A stretch of DNA of 64,000 nucleotides from Tethya wilhelma (taxonomy: Eukaryota > Porifera > Demospongiae > Tethyida > Tethyidae), in NCBI GenBank assembly GCA_964030475.1, contig CAXIPT010000006.1, forward strand, positions 4,901,531 to 4,965,530. The letters are read 5' to 3'. The position numbers were made by a program, and so were the translations under genes. Below the pieces are notes generated by a model. It was not told the DNA's origin and searched no databases. It saw only the letters and a program-made list of their open reading frames with translations. Of the stretch, positions 25,975 through 38,879 are shown piece after piece. Each line of letters starts with the position of its first letter. The stretch's first letter is position 1.

Positions 25975-25982
25975 CTTTTATA
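25975..25982 (-). promoter_or_regulatory. Candidate TATA box of GPCR 2
   Basis: Minus-strand TATAAAAG lies 67 bases upstream of the GPCR 2 ATG, a plausible core-promoter distance. No equivalent box was seen in the right orientation upstream of GPCR 1. Confidence 0.4.
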
Positions 25983-26112
25983 AGCTCTGCTATGAGAACC
26001 ACATTGACACACCAAAGACTTTTCCTGCCACAACTGAATCAAAGTTTTAGGTGGGCGGTGCATTATTCCATCATTAGCCCTGCCCACTTATTGAAGCAAA
26101 GCAAATTGCATC

Positions 26113-29100
26113 ATGGAACTGACCAAGGAGCTTCTTTTGTGGTTCATCATATTATTGGGATGTGCTAAAAATCTTTTTGCTTTCAAGGTAACGACTTCCT
26201 GAATGATCAATCCAATCTAACTTAAGTAGAACTAATTAATTCATTTGAGCTTGCTAAAATTAGGTTTATGTCTATAAATCAGAGCCAAAGGCATAATAGA
26301 AGGATGCTCTACTTGCCTCAGACTCCCCACCAGACTAATTATTAGACTGTGTGCATGTAATCACCCAAGAGAAAAGGTATTTTCATCAACTCTACTGCCA
26401 TTTCTTTTTTTAACAGGAGCCGGTACTCTTTTCAGCATGGATGGATGAGAAGCACACACTAAAATCTTTCCAACTTGATTCCAACTGTCCATACCACCCC
26501 ACTCCTGAAGAATTGCCATCCAGTGTTCCTGACATCATTTCAACCAGTCTGGATAAGGTCGAAAAACAGCTTAAGAGCATGCTGAATGAAACAAACTTGG
26601 TATGTCCACCTCACTGTGTTCAAAATGATTGTTTTCTGATCAATTGGAGTGACACACATACTGGTTACATGACTTGTGATCTGTATTTTTAGCCTGGCAT
26701 CACATACAGTGTGAATTATATGGGAAAAAAAGTCCAGTCAAAAGGATTGGGAACTAAAGTCCATGGAAAACAGGAGGTGCCGGATGAGACGACAATATTT
26801 AGGATTGGAAGTGTCTCTAAAGTGTTTGCAGTACGTGAGCTAGTTCATAATAGTTTTTATTGTATCTACTCAACTGATTATTGTTAACTTAGTTAATTGT
26901 TGGCAAGCACTTGAGCCACACCGTATAAGATTATGAAATTGTAATGTGAAGTGAATATATGGCATTATGAACTGGTCCAAATTGCACACAACAAAATGGA
27001 ATTATGCAGCAAATAGCTTAATTTTATGGTCACATGCCAAGAGTATTTAGAGTTTAAGTTGACTCTAGATTGTTTGACTATCAAAACAAGTCATTGTCTG
27101 AAAGATAGGTAAATAACTTATTGACTTTACACTTTGCACTTCTTTGCACATATCCTAACTTATTCCTAAGTTGGTCCATCTCTTTGCCCTTGGCAATACT
27201 CTAGGTTCTTGTTCTCTATCAAATGATAGACAGGGAAATGCCTGGACTCAAAATGGACTCCCTTGTTTCTACCGTGTGTCCTGGTTTCTCTATGCAAACT
27301 GAATACAACATCAGTCTGAGACAGCTTGCGGCACAGGTGACAATATTATGTTTACATTTTATTTTATCTGCTTTTGTAGTTCTTCAAAATAATACAATTT
27401 TCGAGTTTGAGCAATCATGAAATGGTTGCTTTTTTACATGCCATGATGACCTTATCATTGTGATTCATGGCATGCATGTGCAGATGTCTGGGTTGCCAAG
27501 GGAAGCACCTTGTAAAGCTGCAACTGAAACCAGCGGTTGTCCATCCACAACAAAAGATATTGTAATGGAATTGAATAAACAGAAACTGCTTCACCCTCCC
27601 TGGACTAAACCATCGTACAGGTATATGTACACCTTCATTGTATCATGATGTGCACACCTTACTGATGCAATAATTATGTCAAGCTTGTTTTGTCTTACTT
27701 CGGTACTAACAAGCTTGCATGTGACCTTATGTATATGTAGCAACTTAGCATATAGTTTGATTGGGAATTGCCTGGTTGAGAAGTATGCTCCCCACATGAC
27801 GTATGAAGCCTACGTGAAAGAGAATATACTCATTCCACTGAATATGAAGAACACTGGATTCACATTTACTGAGGAGTAAGTAAGACTAGATATATAGCAC
27901 TGTATGCATGATCTATAATGCTTGAGTGCTGCATACTGCATGATGGTTAAAAATTAAATTTCATGAAAGCATGTTGCAATCAGTCTCCATAGTGACACAA
28001 GATTAGCACTATTCAGTCATCGGCTAGTGAGCCTGAGAAAGTCACCATCTATTGTCTTTAAGTTAATAATCGGTTAATAAATGCAGTAACAATACTCTTG
28101 CAGTGTTAAAAATCAAATGGCAGTGGGCTATAATCCGGATGGCTCCGTGGCTCCTCTAACAAACTTAGGCTATGTCGCACCAGCTGGGCAGATGTATTCA
28201 TCCACTCAGGACCTAGACACAGTAAGGATACCTCTGTGATGTGTGTTCTTTCACTAACTATTGAATTACCCGTTCTATTGTACAAGGCTATAATGATGTA
28301 TCGTTAAACGACTTTAAGGATTCATTTCGGATTGCAATTCTTTCTTATTTTTCTTTTGTACTGTTCTTGCAGTTGGCACAATTCTTCATGAGTGATAAGA
28401 ACGCCAACAATGTGCTTTCACCAACACTTAGAAACCTAATGCTAACAACAGGTGACTCAAAATGTGCCAGTAACTTTATGACAACATAACATACACTATA
28501 TTCTCACCTTTATTCATGATTGTTCATATTTTCGAGATATTTTTTTTCTGATTCATACAGTTTATGTGAACAGAGATGGAAACTCTGGCTTTGGAACTCC
28601 TTGGGAAATAGGCTTCTTAGCAAACTACACCATTCTTAACAAAGGTGGCAACGTTGGAGGCTACTCAGCTCTTTTCAGCTTCGTACCCGAGCTGAAACTA
28701 AGTCAGTATAACTTCTTCATCATAATATTATGCATGTATTAATTATTGGTTCACATACACTGTCATGCGTATTATGCCTATATATATACATGCAGGTTTC
28801 AACGTCCTCTTCTCTGGTGCAGCTGATGAAATTACAGCATCTAGGATTGGATACGTTGAGCTTATTCCGGCCTTTGTCACTATCCTGTCTACTCTACAAA
28901 AGCCTGCTCCTTACCCTCCTGATCCCAAGATCTACGAAGGACACTACACTGGTGGAAGTATCGTGATTGTCATTGAAACGTACAACAAACAGCTGGTGAT
29001 GAGGCAGAGTGTCTTGCCCATTGCAGCAAACACAACAGCCCCTTTAGCTTATCACGAACCACTCCATTTACAGGTAGGAAACTATATACTACTGACTAGA

Positions 29101-29408
29101 AGCTAGAGTCTACTATAATACATGTCTCTGTATTAAATTTCAATACATATGTGTCAGTGTATGCAAATGCCCAGTGTGTATACATGTAATACATGCAATG
29201 GGGATTCATGAAATTAAATTTCTGTCCTTTCCAACCGTGCTCACAGATTACATTCAGTGATTCTCTTCAACCTTGTCTCTTGGGAGAGCTGCTGGCACAG
29301 AATGGAGAGTGGTTGTACTTTGAACCCCCAGAGAAGGGAGTCTCTCCAGGCTTTACCATGCCGGGGATCCTTGGCTCCCCTGAGTTCATATTCAAACGTA
29401 CCAAATGA
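26113..29408 (+). CDS. LACTB-like serine beta-lactamase-fold protein, secreted
   Basis: Eleven phase-consistent exons give 525 residues: 26113-26187, 26417-26599, 26693-26830, 27205-27336, 27484-27620, 27741-27875, 28104-28221, 28373-28451, 28561-28701, 28796-29073, 29247-29408. Exon 1 is a signal peptide (LLLWFIILLGCAKNLFA). The class C beta-lactamase/PBP fold is marked by SVSK (catalytic Ser about 126, Lys 129) in FRIGSVSKVF, and by YSN (about 221-223), formed across the exon 5/6 junction. The third motif region reads GGNVGGYSALF, without a clear KTG/HxG, as in LACTBL1-type proteins. Known relatives hydrolyse or bind peptide-like substrates, or are scaffolds; activity is not assured. C-terminal residues 400-525 form a domain beyond the catalytic fold. 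Confidence 0.85.
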
Positions 29409-29703
29409 AGAGAGCATTAATTGTTTGGATAGCTTGTATGAGCAAAAGAGTAAAGAAACAATAATTGTTTGAAAATTACAGGTTTTTTTTTTGTAAAGTT
29501 ACGTAAAACTTTGTTTCTCCAAATAATACAACTTGACACAATTGCTTTCAATATGATCACAAACAGTAAATGTTATTGTTTACAGGTAATCTATACTTTT
29601 ACTCAGAGCATCTACACAGCTTTATACTAAGTTTTACTAACCAGCATAACAAAACTAGCTCTGCAGTGTCATGGTTTTAGGTACAAAAAATATGAATGTC
29701 TTT

Positions 29704-31805
29704 TCACATGAACAAAGTGGTCAGGCCCACTATGGCCACAACAAGGAAAGTGTTCACGGCAAACTTGACTGCTCCTAGCCTCTCACAGCAAGCCTTTGGA
29801 GTCTCCCCAGTGCAAACATTGGGTGGTTCATAGTAGCAGGTTGCTTCAGGGACAGTGGTGTTTATTATCTCAAAAACAAATTCTTTCTACAGAAAAGAGG
29901 AAAATGCATGACATTTGAAATTGATCATATTCACCACAAATCTATTTTGTAGGTTGTCAAAGTAGTATCAATGTACTTACACCAATGCAAGTTGAATAAA
30001 CTGAATGATCCAAAAGAGAACTTTCAAGGTTTTCTGTCATTTCATGCGTCCAATCAATTTGGCCAAATGTTTCCTTCACTTCTTCTCTAGTAGGCCTGGT
30101 ACTTGGATCAAGGTTTCCATCTGGGGTAACGCCATATATGCGACGTGTCACATCTCGAAGTTCCTCCTGAAGGTTTTGCCTAAAGGGATTGTAACTTCTT
30201 GTGAACTGCATACATGTGCATCAGATGCAGTGGGTCTATGAAATGCACTTACGGAACATTGTTGTCAATGAAGCTGTCATAAGCCATTTCGACTGGACCA
30301 CTACCACAGGCAAACGAAGAGAAAAGAGGATAGAACAATGGAAAAGCAAAACACATCTCATCTCTTGTGCCTTCTCCACCCTGTAATAATGGATAAACAT
30401 GCATGCATGCATGGAGTAAAATCAATACAAACAAATTAAACAACCAGAATTAAGGCACCATAAATTATTAATAATTATTTACCATAATTATTGATCTGTA
30501 AACTTACCAGTGTGACAAAATCTCTGTCCATTGTTTGGTAGAAGCACTTTAGAACTAATATATCACCCTGCATGTATTATAGTACATGGTACACACATGA
30601 ATACCATACAAAATGTGGCATACATGCATATAGAGACACTATACACAGAGCTGCATGGACACTCACAGGTAAAACGGTGACTTCTTGTGGGAGAATGGTA
30701 GCCTGCTGGAAGTTGAAGTCATACTGTAGGTTGATATCAATGGGTTTGAGCTGCTCCAGGACATCACAATCAGGATTCACACGATAGTGCTCCAGCACAA
30801 GTCCATGACCTATAGAGTAGAGAATACAGGATTGCAACAATCACACACAATGTCATACAATACTACAACAGTTATAATTATTCCACGAGCTTGAAGAGTA
30901 CAATCATAATAATAGGCTTACCAGCAAGATGTGTATGGAAAAAATTTGCAAATATCTTGATACCAGTTTCAGGAATGTTCTGGACAATAAATGTACAAAT
31001 TGAAAAGGAACTATAGTAATGCAAATGAAAACTTTATAACTCAGCACAATATATAATAGCTAAGCTCATCAGTGGCGTAGCCAGGGGGGGGCTAGGGGGG
31101 CGCTTGCCCCCCCCTTTTTTCAGTCGCGAAATTTACGCTTTGGTATTATTCTTTCGTGCACTTACTTTAGCAACGCTGCTTAACAGTCATCTTTGGCCAG
31201 AATTCAATGCAAAACAACTTTTAAAAGCTTTCTTTTTGCTGCTACAAAACTTTAGAGAGCGTTCGATCTAGCGAGCGCGTGCTTCGGTTCAGTTTAATGA
31301 ATGGGAGGGGCTAAAATTAGCTAATTAAGTGGGTGTGGTTTCCGGTCGCACAAAAATTTTGGCGCGCTTCGCGCGCAATATTTTTATTGCCCCCTCTTTT
31401 CTAAAATCCTGGCTACGCCACTGCTCATACCTGATTGGTACAGCCAATAGGACATCGTGCTACTACTGTGAAGTTCTCAGCTTGTGGAGGAATGATAACA
31501 CTTTGGTCTGTGGCAGCACCAATCACAAACTGTCCAGCCTCATTTTCTGGTTCCCTAGCAGTGTAAAAGAACCTTATACCAGAGTTGTCAAATACACCTG
31601 AGTGTAATAGATCAAAGGTAAGCGGTATAGTTGAAGTAGTATTTATTTAACATATGATACATATGTAGTGTCTAAGTACACATGTTGTTAATTATGACAT
31701 ACCGCTAACAAGGTCTGGATTATCGTAATGCATTTCCATTACAACGAAGCTTCCTTTGCCTGGTCCACTCAAACGATAGGCAACATCAGGTGGGTAGGTG
31801 AAGTC

Positions 31806-31851
<46 letters not shown>

Positions 31852-34800
31852 CAAGGATAAAGTTTTCAGTTGATCAAAAACAACGAAACAAGAGCAACAA
31901 AATAGCACCCACTTACCCCACCACCTACTGCCCAACCAGCCAGAGAGGCAGAGGACATACACTCCTCCAAGGGACTGATTGAAGCGACATCTCCAAAGCA
32001 AGAAGCACTTGAACCAGCAGTAACATCCACAAGCTCAGCACACTGGGAGACAATGATGTGATGAACAAATGCAGTGTTGTTGGCTTGGATTTCTGGCGAA
32101 TACTATAAAAATGATAAAAAATGGATAGAGAAAAATTCAGTAGAATACAAGTCTATACTGTAACTATTGTAGCATCAGTTATAATCGTGTACAACACAAT
32201 GCCAATAGAGATCTCATAGATATTATATTGTCTTTACCTTGTAAATGTAGTGGGTGCCAGATAGAACTTCCTCTGGCAGTTCCAGAGTCACACACCAGTA
32301 GGTAGTATCAGTATCATGGGGAATCAGAATCTATGAAGTGTGATTTTATAATTATCGAGTGTGGATAAAAAAGTATATTATAGATTCTGAATTTGTGACG
32401 AGCTTATCTATATTTTTACATTTTCCACTCCAAGAAAGAAGCTCTGAGAGTCCTCTGGTTCTGGTGGAGGATCGGGCAAACCTCCGAGCAGATTCACGCT
32501 GGCTGATCCACGATTATCACGACCGTGGTAGCTGACTTGTGTCGGGTCATTGTTAACAGGATCACTGTTGGACCAACTGAAAATGAGACGCTGGGTCTGT
32601 GGCTGTAGGGGTGTGCAAGTGAAGATTATAAAAGATTTACTGCTGGGTAAGCTGGTAGATAGATGACATGAAATGCCACCCCCTAAAGGGATGTGGACAC
32701 TGATGAAGTTGAAGATAACTGGCTGACTATTGCCACAACAATAATTAGTAACCAGGACATATGGACAGTAGTAATGCTTATACAAACAAACCATGTAAAG
32801 TTATGTAACAGTATGACCTGCATGCATTAGGCCTTGATCATCATTGATCTTTTTTAAGATGTACCAATATTTCTCTGTCCTGTTCATCACAAGTTGTCCA
32901 GTTCCTTGAGAACATAAGTACAGTGTAGCCATCACCCTGTTGCCCTGAGATCAAGAACCAGTCCTGCTGGGCATCAATGACTGGCTGACGTTCGCCAGTG
33001 GCAAACCGATCCTGAGTGTATCAAAGAGAAAAAATCTGGCACACTCAAAAAAAGAAAGAATTAAGGGTGGTCGGACATAGCAACACGCGAATATCGCGCG
33101 AAGAGCGCGGGCAGGAAGAATTGCGTCATAATTTTGTAGTTTAACATCACCACAAACCTCAACCGGAAGTATAGAATGATTGCGCATGAAGATTCTGTAA
33201 ATTATAAATATGTAATGTAAGAACACACATGCATTCAGTATAAATTTTGTCTGGAGTGATTTGCGNGAGCAAGGATAAAGTTTTCAGTTGATCAAAAACA
33301 ACGAAACAAGAGCAACAAAATAGCACCCACTTACCCCACCACCTACTGCCCAACCAGCCAGAGAGGCAGAGGACATACACTCCTCCAAGGGACTGATTGA
33401 AGCGACATCTCCAAAGCAAGAAGCACTTGAACCAGCAGTAACATCCACAAGCTCAGCACACTGGGAGACAATGATGTGATGAACAAATGCAGTGTTGTTG
33501 GCTTGGATTTCTGGCGAATACTATAAAAATGATAAAAAATGGATAGAGAAAAATTCAGTAGAATACAAGTCTATACTGTAACTATTGTAGCATCAGTTAT
33601 AATCGTGTACAACACAATGCCAATAGAGATCTCATAGATATTATATTGTCTTTACCTTGTAAATGTAGTGGGTGCCAGATAGAACTTCCTCTGGCAGTTC
33701 CAGAGTCACACACCAGTAGGTAGTATCAGTATCATGGGGAATCAGAATCTATGAAGTGTGATTTTATAATTATCGAGTGTGGATAAAAAAGTATATTATA
33801 GATTCTGAATTTGTGACGAGCTTATCTATATTTTTACATTTTCCACTCCAAGAAAGAAGCTCTGAGAGTCCTCTGATTCTGGTGGAGGATCGGGCAAACC
33901 TCCGAGCAGATTCACGCTGGCTGATCCACGATTATCACGACCGTGGTAGCTGACTTGTGTCGGGTCATTGTTAACAGGATCACTGTTGGACCAACTGAAA
34001 ATGAGACGCTGGGTCTGTGGCTGTAGGGGTGTGCAAGTGAAGATTATAAAAGATTTACTGCTGGGTAAGCTGGTAGATAGATGACATGAAATGCCACCCC
34101 CTAAAGGGATGTGGACACTGATGAAGTTGAAGATAACTGGCTGACTATTGCCACAACAATAATTAGTAACCAGGACATATGGACAGTAGTAATGCTTATA
34201 CAAACAAACCATGTAAAGTTATGTAACAGTATGACCTGCATGCATTAGGCCTTGATCATCATTGATCTTTTTTAAGATGTACCAATATTTCTCTGTCCTG
34301 TTCATCACAAGTTGTCCAGTTCCTTGAGAACATAAGTACAGTGTAGCCATCACCCTGTTGCCCTGAGATCAAGAACCAGTCCTGCTGGGCATCAATGACT
34401 GGCTGACGTTCGCCAGTGGCAAACCGATCCTGAGTGTATCAAAGAGAAAAAATCTGGCACACTCAAAAAAAGAAAGAATTAAGGGTGGTCGGACATAGCA
34501 ACACGCGAATATCGCGCGAAGAGCGCGGGCAGGAAGAATTGCGTCATAATTTTGTAGTTTAACATCACCACAAACCTCAACCGGAAGTATAGAATGATTG
34601 CGCATGAAGATTCTGTAAATTATAAATATGTAATGTAAGAACACACATGCATTCAGTATAAATTTTGTCTGGAGTGATTTGCGGGTATATATTGCTTTTA
34701 CCATCATCATGCACGGCATAGCAAACAAATGTAGCATATTATCCAGGAATTAGTGGATGGGTGGATGCTGTGTCAGTGTGAGTTATGTAGCCCAATATCA

Positions 34801-35610
34801 CAATCTCCTGGGCCATGAAATTTGCAGTGTGTAGAGTAATAAGCTCAAACCACATTCTTGCATGGCCAACACATGAATACCATTAATATGTGCACTATAG
34901 CCAATATTGCCATGAATTTGCTTAAGTTACATCACCCACACCTGTCACTGAGGAGGAGGATCTACTATAGTTCCAGTGTGTTATTACACTGTTAATTTCT
35001 GTATCAGATTCACCGAATGCACTTAAAATTAATTGTAAGCTTTCTGCATGCTCAGCTGCACTGCAACAATGGAGTTAGATCTAGTCCCTTCATTGCATTT
35101 ATCGTATTATAGACAATAGCTGGAACAATAGAGTTAGTGTACATGTCACACTATCAGCATGCTGATGGTTTGTTTTTAAACTGACCCCACAAAGCAAATT
35201 TTTCACGGTTTTCGTGATTTTTCTAATCCATTTTGCACTCTTAGACTAACTGTCAATGTATATCATTATAGACTAGTAGTTCTAACAATAAAATGCAAAC
35301 AAAGTGAGACCATTCCACAGTTATGAGCTATATTAAATTTTAACTTTTGCAAACTTACATTGAGAAATGCAGTTCCAGAGTCGTCAACCCATCCAATGAT
35401 CACATCAGAGTTTGCCATTCCGCCATCAGGAGAGAGTCCAAGGCCTACCCAGCCTGTAGTACTCACGTTCACTTGGAACACAACGGTTTTCTGCTCCAAG
35501 TTGAAGTCCCACGAGAGAGTGTAGGCATCCTCCCTCAGCGTGAGGGTGAAGGGAAGATGGCGAGCCAACACAGCGGGAAGGACAGCGATGAAAAGCAGCA
35601 GACACTTCAT
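29704..35610 (-). CDS. MOXD1/DBH-like copper type II monooxygenase, gene B
   Basis: Thirteen exons giving 639 residues, using the right-hand copy of the duplicated block: 35610-35359, 34429-34283, 34020-33838, 33748-33656, 33520-33335, 31805-31703, 31597-31431, 30979-30922, 30809-30667, 30567-30508, 30380-30253, 30197-29981, 29886-29704. Exons 2-5 occur a second time at 33011-32865, 32602-32420, 32330-32238 and 32102-31917. DOMON motif NVSTTGWVGLGLSPDGG is followed by the monooxygenase domains with HH in AFVHHIIV (about 239-240), HTH in FFHTHLAGHG (about 392/394) and Met in RDEMC (about 473), so copper sites look intact. The C-terminus is hydrophobic, suggesting anchoring. The acceptor at 30197 was chosen because it keeps frame. 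Exon phases match gene A throughout. Confidence 0.85.
31070..31423. mobile_element. Non-autonomous DNA transposon, hAT-like ends (CAGTGGCGTAGCCAGG)
   Basis: Starts CAGTGGCGTAGCCAGG and ends CCTGGCTACGCCACTG, its perfect complement, 354 bp apart. A poly-G/poly-C stretch lies near the left end and there is no ORF. Flanks carry CTCAT on both sides (31065-31069 and 31424-31428), a likely target duplication. CAGTG-type ends are common for hAT/MITE elements, but hAT duplications are normally 8 bp, so class assignment is tentative. It sits in the intron next to the exon 31431-31597 of monooxygenase B. Confidence 0.8.
31805..31848. repeat. (CA)n microsatellite
   Basis: Uninterrupted CA tract just before the duplicated block begins at 31849. 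Its presence at the block edge may explain the assembly break. Confidence 0.9.
31849..33265. repeat. Left copy of a 1417-bp duplication flanking an assembly gap
   Basis: 31849-33265 reappears at 33267-34683 with a fixed offset of 1418. The one difference noticed gives Pro versus Ser in EPEDS/ESEDS. Both copies hold exons 2-5 of monooxygenase B. The left copy ends exactly at the N and the right copy begins exactly after it, as expected for two overlapping contigs that were not merged. Confidence 0.95.
33266..33266. other. Assembly gap (single N)
   Basis: The N separates the two copies of the 1417-bp block. Treat the duplication as unverified. Confidence 0.95.
33267..34683. repeat. Right copy of the 1417-bp duplication
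   Basis: Near-identical to 31849-33265. This copy continues into unique intron sequence and exon 1 of monooxygenase B, whereas the left copy continues into exons 6-13. Confidence 0.95.
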
Positions 35611-36040
35611 GGTTTGAGAAAACAAAGATACTGATTCTCGCGTGTATGAGGTCAAAGATAATATACTAATTTAATTTAGACTACCTGAATTATCTATGAT
35701 GAGGTCAAGTTGGCTAGCTTGGCGCATGCATAAGCGCATTGCGCGAGTCTACTGCGCATGCTCAATTACTGGAGTGGTCCGTATCGTGCGTGCTGCACGA
35801 TCTGGCGATCACAATCAGGTCTATCAAGATCGGAAAGCATACACACTGTACGTTGAAATCACAATAGTTTTGGAGGAAGAAATCATGAGTTATGCAATCA
35901 CTGACAGTTAGTTAGTTACCTGAAACACATACAATCATACAAGAAGAATCGCAACACAACAGGTCACAAGCAAATCACACAAACAGGTTGAATAATATCC
36001 ACTGCAGCAGAGTACATGAATGAATGCACATTCGGGCCAG
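35611..36040. other. Intergenic region between monooxygenase B and CHEK1
   Basis: 430 bp upstream of monooxygenase B and downstream of CHEK1. It contains a GCGCATGC-rich patch (35726-35760) but no supportable gene. Confidence 0.4.
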
Positions 36041-36785
36041 TTACTGAATCAAGGGAGGCTTGCAAATGATATCCACACACTGGTCTTTTATCCGTCTGAA
36101 AATCTTCTTGAACTCAATCCCATCTCCCTGTATGTATGGGTCAAACCATCAATTCATCATCCAAACAATAAGAATAGTTTTCAGTGAGAATGGCTGTTGA
36201 GAAGCATTTCCCCCCCCATGCAGTTTAATCAATAGATGCCAGAGTAGATACAATATTATGAGTCTGGCCTTATGTATTTACATTTCCAAGCATATGTCAA
36301 AAACCATAAAAATTAATTTCAAACGTTTACCAAACACTAAGTTTAATGGCATGTGTTTCATATCCCACCCACCTAAACTGTGTAAGGTACAACCACAGCC
36401 CACGTAGGATTGAAGCTAGAGATGGACAAAGATGTATATGCCTATACGATAAGATAGTACGTACCTTTGATCTCCTGAACTCGACTAAGAGGAGGTGTGG
36501 TCTCAGCTCGTAGATGGAGGCTTTGAAGACAAGAGGTTGTTTACGACAGTCTGTGGTTGACACTGAGAGACTCACCTATACACACACACACACACACACA
36601 CAACAGCTTGAAATGGTGGAATATTTGTAAATGTGTCACAAAAGAAACTTACTTTGTCTGGGCTGCTTTTGCTCTCAAAGTTGAGTTTCTTCATAATCTG
36701 TTGAAGCCTGTTCCACACTGTAGAGCTGGAGTCAGACGTGTAGAAACGAGTCATACGGAGAGTGAGATGCTGAAATGAAGTCTAC

Positions 36786-36853
<68 letters not shown>

Positions 36854-38817
36854 GAGTATATTCAAATATAGCGATCCAATATTTCGATAGAGCATAGTTC
36901 TTGATCAGTAAACTCCAATAGGAAATGTTATTATTGTTTCATTTTTTGACCAGGAAAAGCAACAGTATTCTGACAAGGAAACCTAAATATTTAATATTGT
37001 TCGGTTCACCACTCCATACTCTAACTACTCTCTTTTCACCAAATACCGTATAGCGGGAAATTTTCGTGGGGGAAAATTTTGCGTTTTCGTCTTGAATAGA
37101 AATTCGCGGGGAAAATTTTCGTGGGTTGCGTCTCAACATTACGTGACGACCTCGTACCTTACAAATTTCGTGGGGGAAAATTTTTGTGGAAAGCTGCCAA
37201 ACCGCGAAATTTGCAAAAATTTTCCCCCACGAAAATTTCCCGCTATACGGTATAGATCTAGTCAAATGCCCATTGTAAGAATTCCGCCACCCTTACTTGT
37301 GATGCCCCGGGGGTACAGGGGATCTGTGTTCCTATGATTAGTTCGTCGAAACGAGATGGTTGTGTGAAGCTCTCTATGACAGCACCTCCATCAGTGACAT
37401 CATTACTATCACCATCGCCATGGCAACACACCGGCTGGGATGATGTCACTTCACTGTATCAAAACCAATGGGGGAAATTTTCTATAGAGTCATGTATACA
37501 CATGTTGATTTCGACACTGTAGGTTTTTTAATGGTTTTTTCTTTAAGGTAATAGTTATTCACAAGTATACCATATAGTGGGTAAATTTGGCAAACTCCCA
37601 TTTACCACAATTGGTAAATTTAAATTTAGTGATTTAATTTGCATGCTGCATCGTATAACTTATCATGGCCAGAAATTAATTTTAAGGTCTCTTCATGACA
37701 AAGGGTACTTGCATGGGATCCAATGCTTCGACCAAAGTTCGAAAGAATTGGGTTCGAATCCAAGCTAGATCTCAAGATTTTTTCTAATGATTTGTTCCTG
37801 CCTTTACCTTCCATTTCTTTCTGCGTATCTTGGTGAGCTGTCCACCTTGACTCTCTTCGTGGGTCGATGGGTGGGGGAGACAATGGTCAGTGCTTCCTGA
37901 GATGACTGGTCGATCACCGGATACACTCTGGAAGGGAAAAAAAAGTAGCTAGGAAAACAAAACAAAGACGAAAAAAAAAATGGAAGAATGACAAGAAAGC
38001 CTCTGAATTTAGAAAACATGATCATTTTCACTTTAGAGTCTGGTTCATAATATGACACATTGACATGTGTATAGGTACTTTATATTGGTGGCGCCAACGT
38101 TGATGCAGAATCAGAAAAAGGTTTCAAGCACAAGTTTGATATGTAGCTTTGTTGCATTTTTAGCACACAAATTTTTTTTCGTGACACAAGGCAACGCATC
38201 CCAAAATATTGTGAATCAGGCTTGACTTTTATAGTTGATGAAGCTGCTTGGATTGTGTGACTCAGATACAGCAACTTGTCAATGACAAGCTGATGAATAG
38301 AGCCTGGCTTATGAATACCAATGATGGTGGGGCAAGACTCACTTTTTGAACCAGATGTTGCTCTTGATCTGCTCAATGGTGTATCTCTTGCTGGGATTGT
38401 GACGAAGGATCTTCTTCAGGAGTGCTACAGTGGGAGATATGATAACTGTTTGAGTTATAACCGGCCATCTCTGTGTGAGTTACAACTCTATGTGTGGGTT
38501 ATAACCGTCTGTGTATGAGTTATATAACTATGAATGTTTGAGTTATAACTCTGTGTGTGTGTAAGTTATTACTGTGTATGTTTGAGACATAATGTGCGAG
38601 TCATGACTGTGTATGTGTGTGTGTGAGTTATAATTCTTGGGATAACTAGCAATTTACCCAGGGGTTCGTTGCTAATTTTCGTCCAGGGGGAGAAGAAAAA
38701 GTTCTGATGGCACCATTCCTTGTACTCCGGACACTGAGACGTGGGGGCATCCCAAGGCAGCTCTAGGAGTGGGGGCATACGTGTGTGCATGTAAGATCAT
38801 AATCATGATAGTGTGTA

Positions 38818-38879
<62 letters not shown>

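Noticed and set aside
31849..34683. Monooxygenase gene with genuinely duplicated DOMON exons
   Set aside because: The repeat begins and ends exactly at the N, so unmerged overlapping contigs explain it better.
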